The notes below the pieces were generated by a model, which was not told the DNA's origin, did no database searches, and was given only the letters and a program-made list of their open reading frames with translations. Positions 17,582-26,029 of a stretch of 64,000 nt of DNA are shown in pieces. Source of the stretch: Verrucomicrobiota bacterium JB024 (lineage in GTDB: Bacteria > Verrucomicrobiota > Verrucomicrobiia > Opitutales > Cerasicoccaceae). How positions within the stretch are numbered: the first letter of the stretch is position 1; each line of letters opens with the position of its first letter. The stretch covers positions 112,465 to 176,464 of the forward strand of contig JAUTCS010000088.1 of the NCBI GenBank assembly GCA_030673825.1, written 5' to 3'. A program made the position numbers and the translations under genes.

Positions 17582-19648
17582 ATGAAAACGTTCTTTTTTC
17601 CCCTTATTGCCCTCATATTCGCATCCTCCTGCGCCCACGCGGACAATGCCTCCGCACCTGACCCCAACGCAATCATTCAGGCCAAGCTCGACTCGGTTGT
17701 CATCCCTATCGTTAATTTTCAGAAGGTCCCGTTAGAAAAAGTGGCTGAGACACTGGAGAAGCTCTATTCGGAGAACGCTCCTTCACCTGATGATCCACGT
17801 CTGCACATTGTCATCACAGACGAGAGCCTGAAGAATATTCCCGTCAGTATAATCCTTCGCAAATTACCTCTATCCAAGATACTGGAGTTCGTCTGTGCCT
17901 CGATTGGGACTCAATGGGAAATAAAGGGAGAAGTCGTCCTGATAAGTGCCGGACAGGCTTCCTCAAGCGATGGGAGCCTCAAAACAGAGAGTTTCCCGCT
18001 CAACCGTGCAACCGTAATCGGGGTCAGCAGCGAGGCATCCAGATCTTGGTCGGGTAGTTCTTCTGATCCCTTCGCACCGGCGGCGGGCGGTAGCCCCTCC
18101 TTGTCGTCGGGCTATATCGCTTCCAATGACCCTTCCGTGTCCTTACCGACGGGGCAAAACGCCGGTCCCGAATACAACCGTGAGGGCTACGACCGCATCG
18201 TTGACAACCCATTTCTTTCACCGCTGTCGTCGCCGCTCTCGACGTTTTCTATCGATGTGGACACCGCCAGCTACGCCAATGTGAGGCGTTTCATTGAGGC
18301 CGGGAAACTGCCGCCCCCGGATGCCGTCCGCATTGAAGAACTCATCAACTATTTTCCGTACGATTACGCACCGCCTGCCACGGTTCCCATGGAATCGGAG
18401 ACTCAGGAGTCGATCAGTAATTACGCGGAGTCTCCTTTCGCCGTCCATGTCGAGGTCGGCCCCGCGCCCTGGCATGAGGGCCATTCGCTTGTCCGCATCG
18501 GCCTGAAGGGTATCGAGGTGGACTGGAATGATCGCCCGCCCGTCAACTTGGTTTTCCTGCTGGATGTATCCGGGTCGATGAATGCCCCCAATAAGCTGCC
18601 CTTGGTCAAAAAGGCCTTGCGCCTGCTGGTTTCCCGCCTGGATGCGCGTGACCGCGTAGCCGTCGTAGTTTATGCCGGGGCCTCTGGTCTCGCGCTGCCG
18701 TCCTCCACGGCAAATAATCAGGAGACGATCCAGCATGCCATCAACAATTTGCAGGCCGGAGGATCGACCAACGCCGGGGAAGGCATTGAACTCGCCTACC
18801 AAACGGCGACGGACCACTTCATCGAAGGCGGTGTCAATCGGGTGATCTTGTGCACCGATGGAGACTTTAATGTCGGCGTGACGGATCGCGGCCAGCTCAC
18901 CCGCTTGGTGGAAGACAACGCCAAGTCCGGCGTGGCACTCAGCATCCTCGGGTTCGGCATGGGCAATTACCGTGACGACATGTTGGAGACTCTGTCCAAC
19001 AAGAGCGATGGTAGCTACACCTATATTGATACCGAAAGCGAAGCCCGTAAGGTCTTCATGCGCGAGGCTGCCGGTTCCCTCATCACGATCGCCAAAGACG
19101 TGAAGATGCAGGTGGAATTTAACCCAAACAGGGTGAAAGCCTACCGCTTGATCGGATATGAAAACCGGGTTCTGCGGGACGAGGAGTTTAACGACGACAC
19201 GGTGGACGCGGGCGACCTCGGTGCCGGGCACACCGTGACCGCCCTGTATGAAATCGCCCCGCCATCCTCCGATATTGAACTTCCGGGCGTCGATCCACTC
19301 AAATACCAGAGCAGGGAGGCCGGTTCCGAGACCGATGAGCTACTTACCCTGAAGCTCCGCTACAAGTGGCCCCAGGAGGAGGAAAGCCTTCTGCTCACTA
19401 TCCCCGTCGCCATGAGGGAGGTCGCTTTCGAAGATTGCTCCGAGGATTTCCGATTCGCCGTGGCGGTAGCTGGCTGGGGAAACCTCTTGCGTGACTCTCC
19501 CTACAAGGGCGACGTTTCAGCGGACTGGGTCGTACAAACCGCACAAGCAGCCACGGGCGAGGACCCCGGCGGCTACCGCGACGCTTTCGTCACCCTGGCG
19601 GAAAAATCCAAGGCTTTGTTGGCAGATGAAGACCCAGACCAACCGTAG
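17582..19648 (+). CDS. YfbK-like vWA-domain protein with N-terminal STN-like domain
   Basis: A 688-aa exported protein. ATG 17582 is chosen over 17549 because it starts a signal peptide ([20 protein letters not shown]); the Cys could also be a lipoprotein site. Residues ~40-125 look like a secretin/TonB short N-terminal domain ([16 protein letters not shown]... [29 protein letters not shown]). After a Ser/Pro/Gly-rich linker comes the YfbK N-region ([30 protein letters not shown]... [11 protein letters not shown]). Then a von Willebrand A domain with an intact MIDAS motif DVSGSM (Asp328), and a DUF3520-like C-terminal region ([18 protein letters not shown]... [10 protein letters not shown]). 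Such proteins bind metal-dependent ligands, but no enzymatic role is established. It is divergent from the secretin-N-like gene across a 58-bp gap, so the two likely share control. Confidence 0.82.
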   Translation: MKTFFFPLIALIFASSCAHADNASAPDPNAIIQAKLDSVVIPIVNFQKVPLEKVAETLEKLYSENAPSPDDPRLHIVITDESLKNIPVSIILRKLPLSKILEFVCASIGTQWEIKGEVVLISAGQASSSDGSLKTESFPLNRATVIGVSSEASRSWSGSSSDPFAPAAGGSPSLSSGYIASNDPSVSLPTGQNAGPEYNREGYDRIVDNPFLSPLSSPLSTFSIDVDTASYANVRRFIEAGKLPPPDAVRIEELINYFPYDYAPPATVPMESETQESISNYAESPFAVHVEVGPAPWHEGHSLVRIGLKGIEVDWNDRPPVNLVFLLDVSGSMNAPNKLPLVKKALRLLVSRLDARDRVAVVVYAGASGLALPSSTANNQETIQHAINNLQAGGSTNAGEGIELAYQTATDHFIEGGVNRVILCTDGDFNVGVTDRGQLTRLVEDNAKSGVALSILGFGMGNYRDDMLETLSNKSDGSYTYIDTESEARKVFMREAAGSLITIAKDVKMQVEFNPNRVKAYRLIGYENRVLRDEEFNDDTVDAGDLGAGHTVTALYEIAPPSSDIELPGVDPLKYQSREAGSETDELLTLKLRYKWPQEEESLLLTIPVAMREVAFEDCSEDFRFAVAVAGWGNLLRDSPYKGDVSADWVVQTAQAATGEDPGGYRDAFVTLAEKSKALLADEDPDQP

Positions 19649-19694
19649 CAAGCGCAAGCCAGCCTGCATGGAAAAACGTCTGTTTAGTTCCCTA

Positions 19695-19735
19695 ATTGGA
19701 ATCTAAGGTATATTTGCCTTTTAGGGAAACTTGGA
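19695..19735. terminator. nested hairpin between convergent genes, possible terminator
   Basis: AGTTCCCTAA is followed by TTTAGGGAAACT about 25 nt later, pairing with one bulged base, and the loop holds a second small stem (AAGG/CCTT). It lies just after the vWA stop and before the convergent remnant at 19747. No clean T-run follows, so the call is tentative. Confidence 0.35.
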
Positions 19736-19746
19736 GCAAACGGTCC

Positions 19747-20280
19747 TCAGTCGGCTGCGATCCGGAAAAACACGGTCGAATCTGAAGACGAGAATTGGAA
19801 TTCAATCTCCCCGCTTTCGTTCACGCTTACGTCAGAAGCCGTAAAGGGCAGAGGCGTAAAATCCGCCAGATCCAGCGATTGCTGTAAGGTGAGCGTGAGG
19901 GTGAAAAGGCCGCTGGTGGAATCTCTTTGAATCAATGGCGTGCCGACATTCAAGTCCTCCACTTGGTCTGAGGTGTATAGTCCGGCTGTGGAGGCGTTGT
20001 CGTAGTAAACGCTGACCAAATCGGGTTGCGCGACTTCCCAATCGAAGCCGAGCATGGCCAGCTTTATCTCTGCGGCATCGTTCATCCCGTCCGAATCAGT
20101 ATCGTCGGACGAAGAAATTCCCTGCCCGATGAGTTGGATGTCGTACGACTCCGAGTCCGTGCTATTCGTAACATGCAGAGTGGCCTTACCCCTTACGTGT
20201 AAGGACATCATATCGCACAAGCTCTCGCCCAAATAGCGAAACTTGCACTCGGCGGAGTTCCCTAATTCAATCCAGCCGTT
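19747..20280 (-). pseudogene. C-terminal fragment of a surface protein (DxDxDG + Verrucomicrobiota tail)
   Basis: The frame reads WIELGNSAECKFRYLGESLCDMM... then a calcium-loop-like DDTDSDGMNDAAEIKLAMLGFDWEVAQPDLV. It ends QSLDLADFTPLPFT... EIEFQFSSSDSTVFFRIAAD. The D-x-D-x-D-G-x-x-D-x-x-E followed by LGFDW, VGTPL and F-T-L-T-L-x-L-x-x-S-x-D-L sequence is a recurrent C-terminal module of large exported proteins in Puniceicoccales-type genomes. Only this tail remains. Upstream, the frame dissolves into GC-rich low-complexity sequence (20280-20340) with no signal peptide or start context. It is therefore treated as the 3' end of a deleted gene. Confidence 0.55.
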
Positions 20281-20879
20281 GGCACGCCGGGCCGCCCCCT
20301 CGCGCAGGCCGCATCCGCGCTGGCCCCGGCGCACACTGCCCGGAAAAACATTTCCGTTTCCAGTTGGACAACTGGTAGAAAACTTCGCCGTTTTTTTCTA
20401 AAAATTCGCACAAGGAACGCGTCGCCCGACACGAAAAAATCCCGCAGTTCTGCTCAAAAAAATCTGTCGTCTGCCTGTGTGTAACCGCGCCCGGTCTTGA
20501 CGTTTTCCGGTGTCGCGAAGACATCCAGATCGAAGAGGCCGAAGGCTTCGTGCATCAGCTTGAAAAAGTCACGGGGAGTCGCCCATTCACAGTAGAGGAC
20601 ATTGAAAAAGATGAGGTCACAGATCATGCCGAGAGTCTACCACGAAACCGGCAAATGGGAATCGCTCGGTTGGTTGCGCTGGAACGGTTGGCTTATTTCT
20701 GACGCTCGGGTAATGATCCTTCGATGGCGAGACGCAATTGGCCCCGTTGCCCTTTTCTGTTTTTTCCGCCTGCCCTAAAGCCAACCCATCGGCGGAAAGA
20801 TGAACCACAGGAGCCAAGAAAGTTCGACTCCCTGGCAATCCGAAAACGCTGAAGGTTTTATCAACCGGAAGGCAAAGGG
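20281..20879. other. gene-free decayed stretch
   Basis: About 600 bp between two gene remnants. It begins with a GC-rich patch, then AT-richer DNA with short frames in all directions. A 57-codon minus-strand frame (20627 to 20454) starts with ATG but matches no family I know. No RNA gene or mobile-element end is recognised. Confidence 0.4.
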
Positions 20880-21433
20880 ATGTACCCCAGCAATCCCGCC
20901 ACTAGGCAAACCGTGGATGCACTCGTCTCGCACCTGGATATCGATCCGATTTTATGTGAACTGCTCGAACTCCCCAAGCCGGATCGCCAACTGGGAAATC
21001 CATGCTCCCTCTGCGAGAGGGCACCGCGACGCAAATACGCGGGGAGATATTGTCGGTGGCAACCTTCCACGCCGCCTACGAACTCAAACGCTGTATCCGC
21101 ACCCGCAGATATAAATTGATCGCCCATTGGCCTCCCGATAAGATCCCGCCCTCTAACTGCGATAATTCCCCGAATATGGACATCCTGTTCAAGCAGGATC
21201 TGTACTCAATAGACACCCCGCACTTTTGCCTGTATGACCTTCTACGTGCCCCTCAAAAGAGAAACAATCTGGCGGAAGACCCCACGTATCGACCGATCCG
21301 AGACGAGCTTTATGAGCGTCTGAAACGCTGGATGCGAACAACCGACAACCCGCTTTGCATAGGAGAGGTCAGCCCCCCGATAGACGCTATCGTCCATACC
21401 TCCGACTCTCTCTGCGCTGATGGGCCCATTTGA
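20880..21433 (+). pseudogene. sulfatase C-terminal fragment, frameshifted
   Basis: Two frames together give the end of a sulfatase. The first reads VDALVSHLDIDPILCELLELPKPD, the usual 'division into substrate/time to verify' segment before the C-domain. After a shift near 21000 it continues (G)KSMLPLREGTATQIRGEILSVATFHAAYELKRCIRTRRYKLIAHWPPD, then FCLYDLLRAPQKRNNLAEDPTYRPIRDELYERLKRWMRTT. The latter is the standard sulfatase ending: an arginine-rich K-Y/L-I strand, then L-Y-D-L-x-x-D-P-x-E-x-x-N-L, then a helical tail. The catalytic N-terminal two-thirds are missing. It is a dead relative of the eight intact sulfatases in the window. Confidence 0.6.
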
Positions 21434-21592
21434 GCCCTCGGCTAATGCGACTCCATGTTAGACAACGCCCGTTACGATTTAATCAGCCAACGGAAACAGC
21501 GTTTTTTCTTCATGAATTACGGGACGTCTCTACGATAGCCAACGAGCCAAATACGCACAAGCAGTTGGCAGACATCAGGCGATCAGAGCGGC

Positions 21593-22291
21593 TTATTCAT
21601 CTTCCCCGAAAACGCCATCATACAAGCGTACGGAGCCGTCTAGGAATAGATGGTTATTCCCACTCTTGTGCCGGTTGATTTCCTCTCCGGTGCTCTCGTC
21701 TATCTCTCCCCGGTCTCTCAATATCCACACCTCGCTCGGATTCTTTTCGTAGGCGTATTGCAGCGTTTTCGGCTCCTGCTCTCCGGCGCTATAACCAAAC
21801 AAATATCCCGTCTTGTGGCTAAGGGGGATGAGATAGCTACGCGGGTCATCCTCCAGCGGAGTCTCCGCCAGAGCGGCCGGACAGGCAAAGACTTCACAAT
21901 ACTGCTTCTTCGTGGTCGGAGCCGGCAGGCTCAGATACGGCGCGATGAAGTAGGCCAATGAGTTCGAGGTCGTACTCGTATAAAAAGTGGGCTGCAAGCC
22001 GATCAAGGGCCCCGGAAACACATTATTGTTATCCTGAAGGTACATGTTCAGCCCTCCGCCGATCTGGCGCAGATTACTCTGGCACTTCGCCGTGTACATA
22101 CTTTCGCGAACCGATGCCGCCACCGGGATAAGAATCGCAGCCAGAATGCCCACAATAGCGATGACGGCGAGCAGCTCGATCAAGGAAAACCCCTGCCCGC
22201 TTCCCATCATACGCATACGAGCCTGGGGCTTTTCCAGTTTGGCCTTGAAGAAGTCGCCCCTACGCGCGTCGTTGTTTTCTCGCTGACTCAT
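21593..22291 (-). CDS. prepilin-type N-methylation protein (DUF1559-like)
   Basis: A pilin-like exported protein of 232 aa. The class III-type prepilin signal is G^FSLIELLAVIAIVGILAAILIP, with the Glu at +5 of the mature form and a hydrophobic helix, preceded by a basic leader. The start is uncertain: ATG 22291 gives a 33-residue leader, while ATG 22216 (MRMMGSGQG) gives a more typical short one. The mature part has the pseudopilin N-helix continuation (ASVRESMYTAKCQSNLRQIGGGLNMYLQDN) and ends with a HLFLDGSVRLYD motif like the H-x9-DG element of planctomycete/verrucomicrobial DUF1559 proteins. Many copies usually exist per genome and their role is unresolved. It sits beside the polysaccharide cluster. 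Confidence 0.8.
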   Translation of the reverse strand: MSQRENNDARRGDFFKAKLEKPQARMRMMGSGQGFSLIELLAVIAIVGILAAILIPVAASVRESMYTAKCQSNLRQIGGGLNMYLQDNNNVFPGPLIGLQPTFYTSTTSNSLAYFIAPYLSLPAPTTKKQYCEVFACPAALAETPLEDDPRSYLIPLSHKTGYLFGYSAGEQEPKTLQYAYEKNPSEVWILRDRGEIDESTGEEINRHKSGNNHLFLDGSVRLYDGVFGEDE

Positions 22292-22398
22292 TATGCTCCA
22301 GTTTCTGCGTCGTTATTGGCAGTTATCGGTTGTCCTCATATTCCATGTATATGAAAAAGTTGCGGCCCCGATCAGGCGGCAAGTGTACCGGGCGCTCA

Positions 22399-23304
22399 TC
22401 AGTCATGACCTCCTGAGGGCGCAAGGTTGGCGCTCAGAAAGGCAATCACTTTCTCGTTGAGCCGGGCTTTCGTCTCATCCGTCGCCTTCCCCGTGTTGAA
22501 AAAAGAGTGACCAGCTCCGTCGAACACCACGACCTCGACATGCGTTCCGTATGCCTCTGCCGTGGACTTCATCTCGTACACCTCTGCGATAGGTACAATG
22601 TCGTCGTTGGTCCCATGAAAGAAGAGCATGGGCGGGAGCGGATGATCGACGAGCGTCATCGGGTTGTATTTCCCATTGGAGGCTTCAAACAGCTTCGCGA
22701 AACGTGAATGGTCCACATCGACGACTGGATTGTACCCGATGAAACCCCGGAAGCGATTGGGCTCGCCCGTATTCGTCATAAAGAGGTAGAGCGCCAGTTG
22801 TCCTCCTGCGGACCCGCCGCCGATAAAGAAGTTATTCACGTCCACTTTTTGCTCCTGCGCATGATCACAAATCCAGCGCAGCGCCGCCTCGGCATCGGCC
22901 ACGCAGTCCTCCACCTGCTCGGTCTCCTTGCCAACAAGCCGATACTGGGCGGAATACACGGTAAAGCCGGCTTCGGCCATCTGGGTCGCATAGTAGAAAA
23001 ACTGACTCGGCGAGCCCTTTCTCCAGGCACCACCGTGGAACAAAAGCACAACCGGAAAGGGACCGTCTCCGGTCGAGGGAGAGATACGATAGAGTGTCAG
23101 GGCATCCGGCGTTCCGGCGGCATCCGCGATCTTAATTTCTTCACGCTCAACCGCCATCCCCTGCGTTACGCCTACAACCCCAAGAAACAGCGCACACAGC
23201 AATCCGATGCGGCCAACTGCAACACGACGACGCAGACGCAGCAGCCAGGGGAATTGCCATAGGGGTGTGTAACGAAACATACGCGGGTAATTTTTAAAGA
23301 TCAT
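22399..23304 (-). CDS. alpha/beta-hydrolase esterase (BD-FAE/acetyl-esterase-like)
   Basis: An exported carboxylesterase-type enzyme, probably removing acyl groups from sugars. The oxyanion-hole motif is VLLFHGGAWRKGS. The nucleophile elbow is IGGGSAGGQ (Ser of G-x-S-x-G). The acid and base are likely the Asp in FHGTNDDIVP and the His in GAGHSFF. Start 23304 (MIFKNYPRMFRY...) gives a long basic leader before the hydrophobic segment IGLLCALFLGVVGVTQGMA; ATG 23280 is an alternative. An in-frame codon as far upstream as 23454 would overlap the promoter region and is rejected. It is transcribed divergently from the dehydrogenase, with copies of the same regulatory element pointing each way between them. 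Confidence 0.8.
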   Translation of the reverse strand: MIFKNYPRMFRYTPLWQFPWLLRLRRRVAVGRIGLLCALFLGVVGVTQGMAVEREEIKIADAAGTPDALTLYRISPSTGDGPFPVVLLFHGGAWRKGSPSQFFYYATQMAEAGFTVYSAQYRLVGKETEQVEDCVADAEAALRWICDHAQEQKVDVNNFFIGGGSAGGQLALYLFMTNTGEPNRFRGFIGYNPVVDVDHSRFAKLFEASNGKYNPMTLVDHPLPPMLFFHGTNDDIVPIAEVYEMKSTAEAYGTHVEVVVFDGAGHSFFNTGKATDETKARLNEKVIAFLSANLAPSGGHD

Positions 23305-23384
23305 CAAAGATGACATCCGCCATCTTTCAACTCTTCCATCTATCGTGTATGGGAGCGAGAGAGTTCTCTCAACGGATGCGACAA

Positions 23385-23436
23385 CACTAAGCGTCAACTT
23401 TCCGACATCACAACCTGCTCCGGATATTAATTGTAA
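23385..23436 (-). promoter_or_regulatory. repeated promoter element, copy f (drives esterase gene)
   Basis: Read on the minus strand: TTACAATTAA (23436-23427), 13 nt, TTGTGA (23413-23408), 17 nt, TTAGTG (23390-23385). The first two blocks form an inverted repeat, TTACAA/TTGTGA. Predicted transcription start is about 75 nt before the chosen ATG 23304. Confidence 0.6.
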
Positions 23437-23481
23437 AGCAGCCGAAGAGAACAAATGCGTTCGGCCTGCCCCCAGTCGATA

Positions 23482-23533
23482 TTACAATTAAAGCACGACA
23501 TGGATTGTGACTGCGCAGCATTGAGAAAAGAAT
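23482..23533 (+). promoter_or_regulatory. repeated promoter element, copy a (drives dehydrogenase gene)
   Basis: TTACAATTAA (23482-23491), 13 nt, TTGTGA (23505-23510), 17 nt, AAGAAT (23528-23533). TTACAAT and ATTGTGA are inverted repeats with one mismatch. The copy lies 46 bp from the oppositely oriented copy f. Transcription would start only a few bases before ATG 23548. Confidence 0.6.
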
Positions 23534-23547
23534 CGCGGAATAAAGCA

Positions 23548-24603
23548 ATGTGTAGTCTCCCATCCACTCCCACGATCAAGCCGCATGAGAATGCTGGCAC
23601 CGACAGCACCACCCATCACTTGCTCTTGATCCTCTCCCAGAAGGACGAAATCAAGTTTTTCAACGGCAAGGCGCTGGATACGCTGCTGCCCGCCAGCGTT
23701 TCTTTCAGCGTCGTCAACGAGCAGGACTACTCAAGGCTCAGAGAAATATTGCGCGAACAGCGCCCCGACATCATTTTAGGCGGCTGGTCCACCCCTCCTC
23801 TACCAGATCTGGATAACCGCCCACCGGCACCGTACTATTGCCACATTTGCGGCGCGGTCCGAAAGCAAGTCCCCCGCGCCTACATGGAGCAGGGGATGAA
23901 AGTCACAAACTGGGGAACTGCGATCTCCAAAACCGTAGCCGAAGCCGCGCTCCTTCTCGGACTGGCCTGCTTCAGGAATCTCGGTAAACATCAGGTCGAC
24001 TTCCACCTGAACAAAAAGTGGCGAGGCGTGACCGCAAACCCGAAAAGTTTCCTCGGCATCCAGGCAGGGATACACGGCTTTGGAAATATCGGCCAAGAGC
24101 TGGCACTACTCCTCAAGGCCCTCGGCGCAAATGTCGTGACGTACGACCCCTACGTAAATTCCGCCAAAGTCGCATCGATGGGCGTGGAGAACGAGCCATC
24201 CCTGACCGGGCTCTTCCAGCGCTGCGATATTGTCTTTGAATGCTGCGGGCTAACTCCGGAGACGGTTCACATCGTCGATGCAAAACTGCTGGCGGTGATG
24301 AAGGACGACGCGACATTCGTCAATGTCGGCCGTGGAAATCTGGTGGACGAGGCCGCGTTGATCGCCGAAGTAAGCTCCGGCCGCCTGCGGGCCGGGCTGG
24401 ATGTATTCAGCGAGGAACCGGTCCCCGAGGACAGTCCCCTGCGGGGATTACCGGGTCTGGTCGCGATGCCCCATCTGGGTGGTATCGCACAGGAGTCCTT
24501 CATCCGCGCAGTGCAGACTGCGATGGAGAACATTCATCGCTACGTCAATGAGCAAGAGCTACAATACGAGGTCAGCCTGGCCGAATACGACCGCATGACC
24601 TAA
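23548..24603 (+). CDS. D-2-hydroxyacid dehydrogenase (NAD(P)-dependent)
   Basis: A 351-aa cytoplasmic oxidoreductase of the D-isomer-specific 2-hydroxyacid dehydrogenase family, likely acting on a sugar-derived 2-hydroxy/2-keto acid. The Rossmann motif is GFGNIG at residues 177-182, followed by the Asp of VVTYDPY that would select NAD. The catalytic set is Arg262 in NVGRGNLVDE, Glu289 or Glu290 in FSEEP, and His309 in MPHLGG. ATG 23548 is chosen because an in-frame codon at 23455 would lie upstream of the predicted promoter. The N-terminal catalytic half (LLILSQKDEIKFFNG... IILGGWSTPPLP) is weakly conserved, so the exact substrate is unknown. The LacI gene downstream is convergent. Confidence 0.85.
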   Translation: MCSLPSTPTIKPHENAGTDSTTHHLLLILSQKDEIKFFNGKALDTLLPASVSFSVVNEQDYSRLREILREQRPDIILGGWSTPPLPDLDNRPPAPYYCHICGAVRKQVPRAYMEQGMKVTNWGTAISKTVAEAALLLGLACFRNLGKHQVDFHLNKKWRGVTANPKSFLGIQAGIHGFGNIGQELALLLKALGANVVTYDPYVNSAKVASMGVENEPSLTGLFQRCDIVFECCGLTPETVHIVDAKLLAVMKDDATFVNVGRGNLVDEAALIAEVSSGRLRAGLDVFSEEPVPEDSPLRGLPGLVAMPHLGGIAQESFIRAVQTAMENIHRYVNEQELQYEVSLAEYDRMT

Positions 24604-24614
24604 ACGCCTGTCGG

Positions 24615-24631
24615 ACTGTCGCCCTGACAGT
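24615..24631. terminator. short hairpin after the dehydrogenase
   Basis: ACTGTC - GCCCT - GACAGT, a 6-bp perfect stem 12 bp after the stop, followed by TTGG. The T-run is too short for a firm terminator call. Confidence 0.3.
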
Positions 24632-24706
24632 TTGGAAGAATATTACCACCACCTACTGCTCTCTCGATCGCGTATTGATTATTTCAATACACATTGGCCG
24701 AATGCG

Positions 24707-25735
24707 TTATTGCTTCCGAACCGATGCTCGCTCACGCCAGGTCGGATCGATGGTGTATGTCCGCGGACACTGAGGGATGCCTTTTTCATTGCGCTCGATC
24801 ATACCGGTAACGAGTTCCAGCGCCGCCCGGCCGACCTCATGGCTGTGCCCGTCCACGTGCGCGGCGATGTCATCGACGACCCGGATCTGGTGCGGCAAGG
24901 CAAAGCCTATGTCCTGCGGGATTTTCAGGCCTGCCTCTTTAATGAACCCCATCATGTAGTGGTTCATTCCGATGACGGCATCCGGCCGGTGCCGTGTCAG
25001 CCACTGGATAAAAGGCTCCTTGCTGGAGGTCTTGGTACTGAGCACGGGAATGCGCCTCCCGCTGAAGACATAGCTGTCCCACCCCGCATGATACGCCCCC
25101 AGGTAGCGGTGCTGCGTACGCTCGTCCTGATCTTCCAGCATGGACAGGCCGACTCGACGGTAGCCCATACGGGACAGGTTTTCCATACACAGGAGCATAG
25201 ACTTAAACGGATCGTGAGCGACACTGTTGAATTGGGGGTGCTTCAGCGAGTAGCCGATAGTGACCACACTGAAATTCTCCCAAGCCAGCGACATGCGCTC
25301 ATGGGGCGTCGCCTGAGGGGCGAGAATCAGCCCCTGAATCCCCCGGGCCATCAGGATGGATGAGAAGCGCACCGGCGTCATATCCGGAGACTTGGCCCAA
25401 AAGTCCTCCACTTTGTATCCCAAATCGCAGGCACGCTCCTTCGCACCATTAATGGTTGCGCTAAAGAGCTCCTTCTCCGCCGTCGCGTTAGGGTTACTCG
25501 TATTATTGATATAGGCGATCGTTCCGGAAAAGTTCGGAGGAGCCTTGGTGCGGCGGTAGGCGATCAGCGCCCGCAGCGCCGGATCGTTCTGATACCCCAT
25601 TTCCTTGGACAGGTCGTGAATGCGTTTCGTCGTCTCGGTAGAAACGCGCGTTGAGCCACGCAGCGCGAGCGAAACAGTCATCACGCTCACACCCGCTTGG
25701 GCCGCGATTTCACGCATACTGACTCGTTGGGGCAT
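24707..25735 (-). CDS. LacI-family transcriptional regulator
   Basis: A 342-aa repressor. The N-terminal HTH is VSMREIAAQAGVSVMTVSLALRGSTRVSTETTKRIHDLSKEMGY, with the usual hinge region modified to NDPALRALIAYRRT. This hinge type (no A-R-x-L hinge helix, instead a longer AL-x-x-YR segment) also occurs in the LacI gene at 45032. A periplasmic-binding-protein-like sensor follows (IQGLILAPQAT, RRVGLSMLEDQDERTQHRYLGAY, RPDAVIGMNHYMMGFIKEAGLKIPQDIGFA). It sits among genes carrying the six repeated promoter elements and is a candidate for their regulator, but the elements are not the classic LacI palindrome, so this is a guess. Confidence 0.88.
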   Translation of the reverse strand: MPQRVSMREIAAQAGVSVMTVSLALRGSTRVSTETTKRIHDLSKEMGYQNDPALRALIAYRRTKAPPNFSGTIAYINNTSNPNATAEKELFSATINGAKERACDLGYKVEDFWAKSPDMTPVRFSSILMARGIQGLILAPQATPHERMSLAWENFSVVTIGYSLKHPQFNSVAHDPFKSMLLCMENLSRMGYRRVGLSMLEDQDERTQHRYLGAYHAGWDSYVFSGRRIPVLSTKTSSKEPFIQWLTRHRPDAVIGMNHYMMGFIKEAGLKIPQDIGFALPHQIRVVDDIAAHVDGHSHEVGRAALELVTGMIERNEKGIPQCPRTYTIDPTWRERASVRKQ

Positions 25736-25905
25736 CGCCTCATGATTGGTGTACGCTTGAGGTTCGCAAGGATTTTTGTCTCACCCGTGAAGCATAGGCA
25801 CCGCTGACACCGACGGTTGCATGCTACTCACGAAACGTCCCACCCCCGCTCTATCCAGTGCTGCTATGCGAAAACAAACGGTGCCACAGTCGCACCGCCG
25901 TGGTA

Positions 25906-25957
25906 TTACAGTTAAAGCCGGGGCGGCGTTTTACCCGCCGTCAAGGTAAGCTAGATG
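25906..25957 (+). promoter_or_regulatory. repeated promoter element, copy b (drives sulfatase 26030)
   Basis: TTACAGTTAA (25906-25915), 13 nt, TTTTAC (25929-25934), 17 nt, TAGATG (25952-25957). The downstream arm is degenerate in this copy, but the spacing is identical. Transcription would give a leader of about 65 nt. Confidence 0.5.
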
Positions 25958-26029
25958 TAATTAACTAGCAGCGGACCCTTGCCTTTGAGGCTCGCCCGAG
26001 CCCCCTTCAACCTTTTAACCTCACCCCTC

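Noticed and set aside
20454..20627. 57-codon minus-strand ORF starting MICDLIFFNVLYCEWATP
   Set aside because: It has an ATG, but no RBS, family match or neighbour logic, and lies in a decayed stretch.
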